Shown here one piece after another: positions 36,830 through 44,571 of a DNA stretch of 64,000 bases. A program made the position numbers and the translations under genes. Numbering within the stretch: the stretch's first letter is position 1; every line of letters begins with the position of its first letter. This stretch comes from Betaproteobacteria bacterium. GTDB lineage: Bacteria > Pseudomonadota > Gammaproteobacteria > Burkholderiales > Usitatibacteraceae. The notes under the pieces are model-generated. The model made no database searches. It was not told the DNA's origin and saw nothing but the letters and a program-made list of their open reading frames with translations. The stretch is from contig JADKJR010000004.1 of the NCBI GenBank assembly GCA_016720925.1, positions 186,001 to 250,000 of the forward strand. The letters are read 5' to 3'.

Positions 36830-37192
36830 TGGTGGAGCCGGCGGGAATCGAACCCGCGTCCGCAAGCCCTCTACAGGCCGCTCTACATACTTAGATCCCC
36901 ATATTTGATTCTGACCACACACACGCCAAGGGGCGGGCTTATGTGCAGCGGGTCACCTTGATTTAACCGCCGGCCAAGTGACCCGACCGGTAGCGATCCT
37001 CGTTAATGACTCTGCTGTGTATTGCTACACCCGGCGTTGAGGCCCACCGGTGCAGAGTCCAGCCGGTATTAAGCGGCTAGAGCGTAGTTTTCGTCGTTTG
37101 CGACTATTGATTTGCGGTTGTATTTACGAGGTGACCACCCCTCGGTATGCACGGTTCTGCTTTGTAGCCCACGTCGAAACCAGGTCGGCCCC
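36830..37192 (-). ncRNA. ssrA: tmRNA (transfer-messenger RNA)
   Basis: 363 nt. The 5' end GGGGCCG pairs with CGGCTCC before an encoded ACCA end. The 3' part contains the T-arm GGGTTCGATTCCCGC. The tag frame reads GCAAACGACGAAAACTAC... and encodes ANDENYALAA before TAA. It rescues stalled ribosomes with SmpB and tags nascent chains for ClpXP, whose genes lie at 11.1-13.2 kb. smpB is not in this window. A heat-shock type promoter precedes it. Confidence 0.97.
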
Positions 37193-37222
37193 GAATTCGA
37201 TATGTGGTGTGATTCTACGTGG

Positions 37223-37250
37223 ATATGGGGACTTTGGCTGGGATTTCAAG
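37223..37250 (-). promoter_or_regulatory. Consensus sigma-32 promoter for ssrA
   Basis: On the minus strand CTTGAAA (37250-37244), a 13-bp spacer, CCCCATAT (37230-37223), an exact match to CTTGAAA-N11-16-CCCCATNT. It ends 30 bp before the mature tmRNA 5' end. The -35 overlaps the stop codon of the upstream histidine kinase gene. Confidence 0.7.
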
Positions 37251-38610
37251 CGGGCACGGCGGCAGGTGCCACAATAGCGCCTTGGGGCCATTCGATCGTA
37301 ATTCGGGCACCGCCCATAGTGGACTTGGAGATTACCGCCTTTCCGCCGTGCCATTCGGCGATGCGTTGCACGATGGCAAGCCCAAGTCCGGTGCCACCGC
37401 CAGTAGTATTCCGGGTGCGGCTTTCGTCGAGGCGCGCAAACGGGACGAACAGCTTCGCGTGATCGGCTACCGGAATCCCGGGGCCATCGTCATCGACATG
37501 AATGAAATAGCGGTTGTTGCGTGCATCGACCTGGACTTCGACGCGCGATTTCGCAAACCGCAGCGCATTACGCACCAGATTCTGTACGGCCCGTGCCATA
37601 AACTTTGGCTCGCACGCGGCATCGGTCACGTGCGACTCCACCGCGACGGGAATGCTGATGTCGCTTGCCTGCGCAGCTTCGATTTCGTCTTCAATTGCGT
37701 TTGGCAACCAACTCTCGACCGGTACGGGTGCAAGGATCATGTCGGGTGCGGCGGTGTTGCGTTCCAGGCGCGAGTACAGCAGCATTTCCTGGACCAGTGC
37801 ATCCAGTTCGTCCACGTCCTGATGCATTTTCTTTAGAAGTTGTTCGCGCTCGCCCGTGGTCTGTGCATCCTCGGCCAGCGTGATGGCAAAACGCAATCTC
37901 GCCAGTGGCGTTTTCAGTTCGTGCGAGACGGCGTTGGTGAGATCTCGGTGCGAATCGACGAGGCGGCCGATGCGTTCCGTCATGCGGTTGAAGGAGTTTG
38001 CGATCGGTCGCAGGGCAGAGCTTGCGCGCATTTGCAGGTCGATTGCGAAGTTGCCTTCGCCGACTTTTTCGGCAGCGGACTCCAGTTTTTTCATGTCGCG
38101 CCAGAACAGCCTCAACCAAAGAAGCAGGGCGATCGCATAAAGGGACGATTCCACCATCCAGGTAAATACAATGGGACGGAAAACGCCGAAGATGAGTGGC
38201 ATGGGCGGCGCGGGTGCGACCAGCACCGCGACAAAATCGGTGTCAAAAAGCGTGCGGTACATGATGAGCCCGCCATTGTCGGGGAGCGTATGCAAATGTA
38301 CGCTGCCACTGGCAATCTGCTCAATGGCGCCGCTGGGGAGTTCGCCGCTGGATCTGAGGCTATCCAGCTTTTGCAGGTGCGCCGGGGCGCCGATACGTTT
38401 CTGCAGCACTTCGACGCGCGCGGACCACTCGGCTTGTGGATATGGGCGCAGGGCTTCTTCGAGAAAGACAAACGTCCGCCGCACGCGCTCCTGGCTCGCG
38501 TTCGCGGCGGTTTCACGAGTGGTGTGGTCGAATACCTGTTTCTGGATCAGGAACGACGTCAGCGACGTGAGCAGGATGAACACCCACAGCTTGAGAAATA
38601 GCTTACCCAC
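37246..38610 (-). CDS. Sensor histidine kinase (RstB-like)
   Basis: About 454 aa from GTG 38610 (TTG 38619 is possible). Two transmembrane helices (about residues 5-25 and 150-180) enclose a periplasmic sensor region; then HAMP, HisKA with AVSHELKTPLARLRFA and HATPase with N box LVRNALRFA, DDDGPGIP and GTGLGLAIV. The full set of kinase motifs is intact. Directly downstream of its response regulator gene, gap of 12 nt. Signal unknown. Confidence 0.92.
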   Translation of the reverse strand: MGKLFLKLWVFILLTSLTSFLIQKQVFDHTTRETAANASQERVRRTFVFLEEALRPYPQAEWSARVEVLQKRIGAPAHLQKLDSLRSSGELPSGAIEQIASGSVHLHTLPDNGGLIMYRTLFDTDFVAVLVAPAPPMPLIFGVFRPIVFTWMVESSLYAIALLLWLRLFWRDMKKLESAAEKVGEGNFAIDLQMRASSALRPIANSFNRMTERIGRLVDSHRDLTNAVSHELKTPLARLRFAITLAEDAQTTGEREQLLKKMHQDVDELDALVQEMLLYSRLERNTAAPDMILAPVPVESWLPNAIEDEIEAAQASDISIPVAVESHVTDAACEPKFMARAVQNLVRNALRFAKSRVEVQVDARNNRYFIHVDDDGPGIPVADHAKLFVPFARLDESRTRNTTGGGTGLGLAIVQRIAEWHGGKAVISKSTMGGARITIEWPQGAIVAPAAVPA

Positions 38611-38622
38611 GGCGCGCAATAT

Positions 38623-39426
38623 TTACCAGGCAGACGGGCTGAAAAGATACCCGTGTGGACGAACCGTCTTGATGTGCGCTGAGCCGATCGCATCGTCGCC
38701 GAGCTTGCGGCGCAGGCGCGAGACGCGCGAATCGATGGATCGATCGATTCCATCGTAGTCCAGTCCGCGCAGCGATTTGAGGATCTCGTTGCGTGGCAAC
38801 ACGCGTCCGGCGTTACAGGCCAGCAGCCAGAGCAAGTCGAACTCCGCCGTGGTGAGGTCCACTTTATTGTCGCCGATCTTCACGTCGCGCGAACTCTTGC
38901 TGATGCGTAGCTGGCCAAACTGTAGTACGTCGCCATTGGCGGCAATTTTTTCCTGCGTGGCTGAACGGCGCAGGATTGCCTTGATATGCGCCAGCAGTAC
39001 CCGCGGTTGAACCGGCTTGGCGAGATAGTCGTCGGCGCCCATCTCAAGGCCAAGCACCTGGTCGATGTCCTCGTCGCGCGCGGTAAGCATGATGATCGGT
39101 ACTTCCGACCCTTGGGTTCGCAACGCACGGCAGATGTCAAAACCATCCATGCCCGGGAGCATCACATCGAGCACAATCAGATGTGGCTGTTCCGCGGCGA
39201 TGCGCGCCAGGGCCGCGTCGCCGCGATGCTCAATGGTTACCTGAATGTTGCGCTTGCCGAGATATTCAGCAGTAAGGCGCGCAAGTTCGACATCGTCTTC
39301 AATGACCAGTACGCGATAGGCTTGCCCGGTAGCTGTATGAAGGCTATCGGGATCGTGTTCGCGGCGTGGGGAGGATGCAAGGGAAGTGGGGGTCGTGGGG
39401 GATGGCATTGCGTATCCTTGCAGCAT
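38623..39426 (-). CDS. OmpR-family response regulator (RstA-like)
   Basis: About 267 aa. An N-terminal extension of about 35 residues precedes the receiver (acidic pair VIEDDVELA, Asp in LIVLDVMLPGMDG, Lys in LAKPVQPR). The C-terminal winged helix ends in SRLRRKLGDD...VRPHGYLF. ATG 39426 follows CGGAG; an internal ATG at 39408 follows AAGGA, so either start is possible. Partner of the histidine kinase encoded next. The position after gph looks incidental. Confidence 0.92.
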   Translation of the reverse strand: MLQGYAMPSPTTPTSLASSPRREHDPDSLHTATGQAYRVLVIEDDVELARLTAEYLGKRNIQVTIEHRGDAALARIAAEQPHLIVLDVMLPGMDGFDICRALRTQGSEVPIIMLTARDEDIDQVLGLEMGADDYLAKPVQPRVLLAHIKAILRRSATQEKIAANGDVLQFGQLRISKSSRDVKIGDNKVDLTTAEFDLLWLLACNAGRVLPRNEILKSLRGLDYDGIDRSIDSRVSRLRRKLGDDAIGSAHIKTVRPHGYLFSPSAW

Positions 39427-39520
39427 GGCTGTCTCCGACAGGATTGTGCAATTATCAAGGATACGTGGGGAAAAGTGCGCGTGTGTAGCGCTATGTAGCC
39501 AAATATCGCCAAGCGCCGGA

Positions 39521-40207
39521 TCAGCCGGCACGTGACGCCTGGATAAATGCCGTGATATCGGCGGGTGAGTTCATCCACGCGGCGGCCGGCCAGTTATGCG
39601 GCGCGGACGTTACACCCAGGTAGCCATACAACGCAACGATTCCACGCATGCCGGCCGCATTCGCGGCATCGATATCGCGTACATCGTCACCAACATAAAG
39701 GCAATTTGCGGGATCGATCTTGATCAGCCCGGCAGCGTGCAAAAGTGGGTCAGGATGAGGTTTGGCGCGCGCACAGGTGTCACCGCAAACCACGCAGGCA
39801 GCGCGTGGCGAAATCCCCAGTGCGTCGAGCAGGGGAACGGTAAATCGCGTCGCCTTGTTAGTAACGATTCCCCAGGCAATGTCGCGCTGCTCAAGGTCAT
39901 CGATGACATCGGCGATACCGTCGAACCATCGGCTGTCGATGCAGAGATTGCGCGCGTATTCTTCGTGAAATGCATCGCGCAAGGTAAGGAAATCAGCGTC
40001 GGCGGGTCTGATATTGAATCCCGCCTCAAGCATGCCGCGCGCACCGTTGGATACATGTGGCCGTAGTATCGACAGCGGTAGCGGTTCAAGACGGCGCTGG
40101 TGGCGGACGGCATTCAGTGCCCGCGCCAAATCCGGTGCGGTGTCCGCGAAAGTGCCATCCAGGTCAAACAGAACCGCGCGGACCGTCGCGCTGGACGCCA
40201 ACTGCAT
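39521..40207 (-). CDS. gph: HAD-family phosphatase (phosphoglycolate phosphatase-like)
   Basis: 228 aa. HAD motif I FDLDGTFADTAPD, motif II VTNKA, and motif III/IV Lys and acidic pair YVGDDVRDIDAAN. The family includes phosphoglycolate phosphatase and MupP (MurNAc-6-P phosphatase), which in betaproteobacteria lies next to ubiG. Here a broken DUF1501 gene separates it from ubiG. Substrate between 2-phosphoglycolate and MurNAc-6-P cannot be settled by sight. Confidence 0.85.
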   Translation of the reverse strand: MQLASSATVRAVLFDLDGTFADTAPDLARALNAVRHQRRLEPLPLSILRPHVSNGARGMLEAGFNIRPADADFLTLRDAFHEEYARNLCIDSRWFDGIADVIDDLEQRDIAWGIVTNKATRFTVPLLDALGISPRAACVVCGDTCARAKPHPDPLLHAAGLIKIDPANCLYVGDDVRDIDAANAAGMRGIVALYGYLGVTSAPHNWPAAAWMNSPADITAFIQASRAG

Positions 40208-40216
40208 GGTGTGAAA

Positions 40217-41417
40217 TCAGGCGCGCAGCAGGTTGAGCGGTTTGAAATCGCGGTCGAATATTCCGCGAGCCGACCCGCCCCACCAATTTTCGATCATGGT
40301 CGTGTAAAGCGAGCGATAGTCGATGACCGGTGCCGGTCCATCGATGGAAAAGACATCGATCACCGGTATCGCCTCGCCATACAGCCCGCCGTTGACGCGG
40401 CCCCCTGTAACCATGTGCACGGAAGACCAGCCGTGGTGCGTTCCTCTTTCTGCGTTTTCTTTCGGGCTGCGGCCAAACTCATCATAGGTGGCGACCAACG
40501 TCCTGTCCCATCGGCCGATTTCCTGCATGCCATGTCGAAATGCGGCGAGACCGGTTGCGAGACGTTCAAGCGCTGCACCATGAAACTTGAGCTGGTTCCA
40601 GTGAGTGTCGAAGGCGTCGTGTTGATCGCCGTTTGCCGCATTGATCGTGATATGGACCACGGGCGGCGCCATGCCGGCGGCAGCGAGTTGTACCGTGGCT
40701 CTTAATGCATCGCCGAACTCGCCGACCGGAAATGGCGTTTTCAGTGAAACACGTTTGCTTTGCATGAATGATTTTGCCACCTCGCGAGCAGGTGTGGACG
40801 TCAAATACTGCGTACCTTCCACCTTCTGAAGCGCGAGCCATTCTGACGGATGCTGCATGTTTACAACGCGGACTTTGTTGCCGCGGAAAGGGCCCATTGG
40901 ATCGCCTTCGCGAATATCGAGGTCACCGAAGCCAATTGCGTCAGGTGCCGGTCGTTGCCAACGGCATATGGCGGGCGGTGGAATTCGCGGTCAGCGCGCG
41001 GGTCAGCCAGACATCGGTAAGGTACTGGTCGATGCTTGCCACGGTGAACTGCATTTCCAGGTCCCGATAGTGCTGGTTGGTGACTTCCTGCTGACCGATG
41101 CCCTGAACAAGCGCCAGTTCACGCGATTCCCATAGCGGCATGATCGCGCTCATGCCAGGGTGAAAACCGTGCCGGTCAGTGATCTTGATGACCTGATCGC
41201 GCTTCAATGCGAGTGTTGGTCGCAGCTTCGCGTATCGCTCGTTGGTGTATGGCACGAACGTGTTGTACGAATCGTTGCCGCCTTTGAGATAGATCAAAAC
41301 CAGCAAGCGGGATTCGGCATGCGTAGCAGGAGTGGCTGCGCTCGCAAACTGCCACGGCATTCCCAGCAGCGGCGCCGCGGAGGCGAGCGAGAGAAATTTT
41401 CGGCGACGGGGGTTCAT
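40217..41417 (-). pseudogene. DUF1501 family protein, frameshifted
   Basis: Start ATG 41417 (GTG 41423 overlaps the ubiG stop). The N-terminus has a twin-arginine signal (RRRKFLSLASAA), so it would be exported. The first frame ends with a TGA at about 40941 after ATTGT; the second, with the right frame for DAIGFGDLDIREGDPMG, runs to the end. One inserted or two missing bases in the GGCACCTGACGC stretch explain this. DUF1501 genes usually pair with a DUF1800 gene, absent here. It sits between ubiG and gph, which are usually neighbours. Confidence 0.85.
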
Positions 41418-41419
41418 GT

Positions 41420-42139
41420 TCACAAGGGTTTGTGGCAGGCCACGATGTAGTTTACTGACACATCACAGCCCAGCGCGTAGTGTTTGGTGATGGGATTGTA
41501 GGTCATTCCGGTGAACTCATTCACGGTCAGACCGGCATCGCGCGCCATGCCGGCCAACTCGGCGGGTGTGATGAAACGCCGGTACTCGTGCGTACCCTTT
41601 GGCAGCATGTTCAAAACATATTCAGCGCCGACGATGGCGAACAGGAATGATTTTGGATTCCGGTTTAGGGTAGAAAAGAACAGTTGCGCCCCTGGCTTGG
41701 CTAATTTGGCACAGGCTAGTACCGTTGATGCCGGATCCGGAACATGCTCAAGCAATTCCATGCACGTGACGCAGTCGTAGCTGCCCGGTTGTTCGCGCGC
41801 GATATCCTCGGCCGCGATCAATCGGTAGTCCACCGTTTGTCCGCTTTCGAGTAAATGCAGTTTTGCAACGTTCAGGGGTTTTTCAGAAAGGTCGATGCCG
41901 GTCACGATCGCGCCCTTTGCGGCCATGCTTTCGGCAAGAATGCCGCCGCCGCAACCGATGTCGATGACGCGCTTGCCGGCGAGTCCCACGAGTCGATCGA
42001 TGTAATTCAATCGCAGTGGATTGATTTCGTGCAGCGGTTTGAATTCGCTGTTTGGGTCCCACCAGCGGGTTGCCAACGCGCCAAACTTGGCAAGCTCTGC
42101 AGGGTCGACGTTATCGTGTGGGTGGGTATGTGTTGTCAT
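41420..42139 (-). CDS. ubiG: 3-demethylubiquinol/2-polyprenyl-6-hydroxyphenol O-methyltransferase
   Basis: 239 aa. SAM-binding motif VIDIGCGGGILAESMA (about residues 57-72), a later LLEHVPDPA (post-II) and the family N-terminus WWDPNSEFKPLHEINPLRLNYI. Catalyses both O-methylation steps in ubiquinone synthesis. Stop overlaps the frameshifted DUF1501 start; the amidohydrolase gene lies 20 nt upstream, an arrangement seen in many proteobacteria. Confidence 0.95.
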   Translation of the reverse strand: MTTHTHPHDNVDPAELAKFGALATRWWDPNSEFKPLHEINPLRLNYIDRLVGLAGKRVIDIGCGGGILAESMAAKGAIVTGIDLSEKPLNVAKLHLLESGQTVDYRLIAAEDIAREQPGSYDCVTCMELLEHVPDPASTVLACAKLAKPGAQLFFSTLNRNPKSFLFAIVGAEYVLNMLPKGTHEYRRFITPAELAGMARDAGLTVNEFTGMTYNPITKHYALGCDVSVNYIVACHKPL

Positions 42140-42159
42140 GATAATTTAAGTATTTTTCG

Positions 42160-43474
42160 TCAGTGTTCTTCAAACCGCTGTTGCCACATCGCGGCTTTGG
42201 CGTTGAGTTCGTTGAGATCAAGTTTAGTAAGGACGCGATTGTCAAGCAACAGTTCCCCCGCAACCCAGACATGCGAAACGTGTTCGCGGCTGGCGGCATG
42301 GAACAGGTGCGATACCGGATCATAGACCGGCTGCGTTTCTACCGATGACAAATCGATGGCGGTCAGGTCTGCGGCTTTGCCGGGAACGATCGAACCAATT
42401 TCACTTTCCCATCCGAGAGCGGCCGCGGCATTGAGTGTCGCCATTTCCAATGCCTGATGGACCGGCAACGCCGAGGCATCGCCGGTAACACCTTTCTGCA
42501 GCAGGGTCGCGAGGCAAGTCTCGGCGAGCATGTCCAGCCGATTGTTACTGGCGGCGCCATCGGTGCCGACGCCAACGTTTACGCCGGCGTCGAGCAACGC
42601 CTTGATCGGCGCGATTCCGCTTCCGAGTTTGAGATTGGACGCCGGGCAATGGGCGACGTGAACGCTGCGTCGCGCGAACAACTCAATTTCTTGCGGTGTA
42701 AGGTGAACGCAATGCACGGCGATCAGGTTCGGCCCAAGTATCCCCAGTTGTTCCAGGCGCGCGATCGGCCGGCAGCCGTGGTCCCGTTCGCTCTGTGTCA
42801 ATTCATCCGCCGTTTCGTGAATGTGCATCACGATCGGGAAATCGGCTTCCTGCGAGATGGTCAGGATGTGCTCGAGCGTCCTGTTTCCAACGGTATAGGG
42901 CGCATGCGGCGCCAGCATCAGTTTCAGGCGCGCATCGTTGGCGAATTCGTCGCGCGGCGCAAGACACTTGGCGATATACGCTTCAGCATCTCCGGCGTAG
43001 GGCGTCGGAAAGTCGATGATCGCTCCGCCAAGTGCGGCGCGCATGCCGGCTTTGCGCGCCGCGCGGGCAGCAACGTCGTGATAGAAATACATGTCAGCAA
43101 AACAGGTCGTACCTGAGCGGATCATTTCAGCCGCAGCCAGTTCTGTGCCGTCGAATACATAAGCTTCGGACAGGTGCTTGAGTTCAGCGGGCCAGATATG
43201 ATCGTTGAGCCATGTCATCAGTGGCAGGTCGTCGGCGAGGCCGCGCATCAGCGTCATCGCCGCATGGGTGTGCAGGTTGATGAGACCGGGAATCAACACG
43301 TGATGCGGTAGCGAAATCTCTTCGGCATGCTGGAATTGGCTGCGGGCTTGTGCGGCCGGCATCAGGGCGGAAATGCGACCGTTGTCAACGACCACCGCGT
43401 GGTCAGTAAGAATGGTTGCCCAGGGGTTCGACGGGAACCAGCCAACGTGGTGCGATGATCTGTGTGCTTGTCAT
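42160..43474 (-). CDS. TRZ/ATZ-family amidohydrolase (MTA/SAH deaminase-like), N-terminal frameshift
   Basis: About 437 aa if one base is removed. ATG 43474 begins MTSTQIIAPRWLVPVEP, which goes out of frame at a C4 run (43423-43426); dropping one C continues TILTDHAVVVDNGRI into the main frame. The catalytic domain is complete: HTHAAMTL, a later HEHxxD-type region read as HIHETADE, HCVH, and GTDGAASNN near the metal Asp. Members deaminate adenosine derivatives such as methylthioadenosine. A shorter product could start at GTG 43395. Upstream of ubiG. Confidence 0.85.
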
Positions 43475-43533
43475 GGTGTTGCCATGTGGTTGCCGCGTCG
43501 TTACCGCGTAGTTGCCATAATCCCGTCTACAAA

Positions 43534-43562
43534 CAAAAAGCCCCGCACGAAGCGGGGCTCTT
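43534..43562 (-). terminator. Rho-independent terminator after ompA
   Basis: Stem AGCCCCGC/GCGGGGCT with a 4-nt loop, followed on the minus strand by T5, directly after the ompA stop. Confidence 0.9.
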
Positions 43563-43579
43563 GTCGAACATTGAATAGC

Positions 43580-44221
43580 TTACTTCGATGTTACGCCTTT
43601 GAACTCTATGTCCACACGGCGATTCTTGGCGCGACCTTCGCCGGTCTTGTTGGTGGCGACCGGTTGGGTTTCACCTTTGCCCAGCGTCGTGATCTTCGCT
43701 GCCGCAACTCCCTTGGATACCATATATTCCTTGACGGAAGTGGCACGGCGCTCGGAAAGTTTCTGGTTGTACGAATCAGTACCGATTGAATCTGTATGAC
43801 CTGTTGCGATAACGATTTCCACGTCAATTCCCGCCATCTTCGCCACGGCGTCGTCGATCGACTTCTTGCCAGCAGGCTTCAGTACGGACTTGTCGAAATC
43901 GAACAGGGCTTCTGCCTGGATGGTGATGGCCTTCTTGACGGAAGCAGGAGCAGCCGGTGCGGCCGGAGTAGCGGGAGCGGCCGGGGCTGCGGGTTTCGCC
44001 GGCTCAGCAGGCTTTGCTGGCACAGCGGGTTTTGCCGGTTCCGCTTTCTTTGTGGTGCAATCCGGGTGATTGATGCCACTGGACAATACACAATTTCCGG
44101 AGGCGTCTCGTATCGGGGCACCCGAAGAATCAGTCACGACCGGCAGGTCGTTTGCGTACGCGACGCTAACGACAGCAACCGAAGCGGCTGCGAGGAATTT
44201 GGCGAACAGGGAACTCTTCAT
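43580..44221 (-). CDS. ompA: OmpA-family outer-membrane protein
   Basis: 213 aa. A signal peptide (about 1-23), an Ala/Pro/Lys-rich linker built of AKPA, AEPA and APAA repeats (about 55-95), then the peptidoglycan-binding OmpA C-terminal domain (TGHTDSIGTDSYNQKLSERRA). The beta-barrel of classical OmpA is absent, so this is the short OmpA form that may span the envelope or link it to the wall. ATG 44221 follows GGGAG. Strong own promoter and terminator; monocistronic and divergent from gyrA. Confidence 0.93.
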   Translation of the reverse strand: MKSSLFAKFLAAASVAVVSVAYANDLPVVTDSSGAPIRDASGNCVLSSGINHPDCTTKKAEPAKPAVPAKPAEPAKPAAPAAPATPAAPAAPASVKKAITIQAEALFDFDKSVLKPAGKKSIDDAVAKMAGIDVEIVIATGHTDSIGTDSYNQKLSERRATSVKEYMVSKGVAAAKITTLGKGETQPVATNKTGEGRAKNRRVDIEFKGVTSK

Positions 44222-44301
44222 TTCGTACTCCCAAGAGGATTGAAGGAATTATTGTCGTTAAAAGCGGATTTGGGGGCGAATCTTTATAAATTACTGACGA
44301 A

Positions 44302-44331
44302 ATCATACACGAATCGATTTGCCAGACACAA
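44302..44331 (-). promoter_or_regulatory. Sigma-70 promoter for ompA
   Basis: Minus strand TTGTGT, an 18-bp spacer and TATGAT with TG in front of the -10. About 80 bp upstream of the ompA ATG. Confidence 0.6.
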
Positions 44332-44503
44332 CCTTACGTTGGTGGATTTGCAACGCGCATGGTGTCGAAGTTGCAAATAAACAACAAGAAAAGTGACATT
44401 GGTGCAATTTGACGCGGAAACACAACCTGTGGTGTGCGTTAGCGGTGACATGACCAAACGCCTTGTGGTTTTGCACGAAGGAATGTTCTTTTGACGGACG
44501 TTA

Positions 44504-44512
44504 TGCTAAAAT
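44504..44512 (+). promoter_or_regulatory. Extended -10 promoter for gyrA
   Basis: TGC followed by TAAAAT (TGN extended -10), 59 bp before the gyrA GTG. No good -35 lies at 17 bp, consistent with an extended -10 type. The remaining ompA-gyrA gap (350 bp) shows no other feature that I recognise. Confidence 0.5.
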
Positions 44513-44571
44513 TAAGTGTTATCCGGCCTAAAAAGCCATTATAAATCAAGTTCTTACAGAAGAGCAACCTC

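Noticed and set aside
36614..36961. Open frames over the tmRNA gene on both strands
   Set aside because: They lie inside a clear structural RNA gene.
43960..44070. Repeats in ompA as a tandem DNA repeat array
   Set aside because: They encode an Ala/Pro/Lys linker usual in OmpA-like proteins and are not exact DNA repeats.
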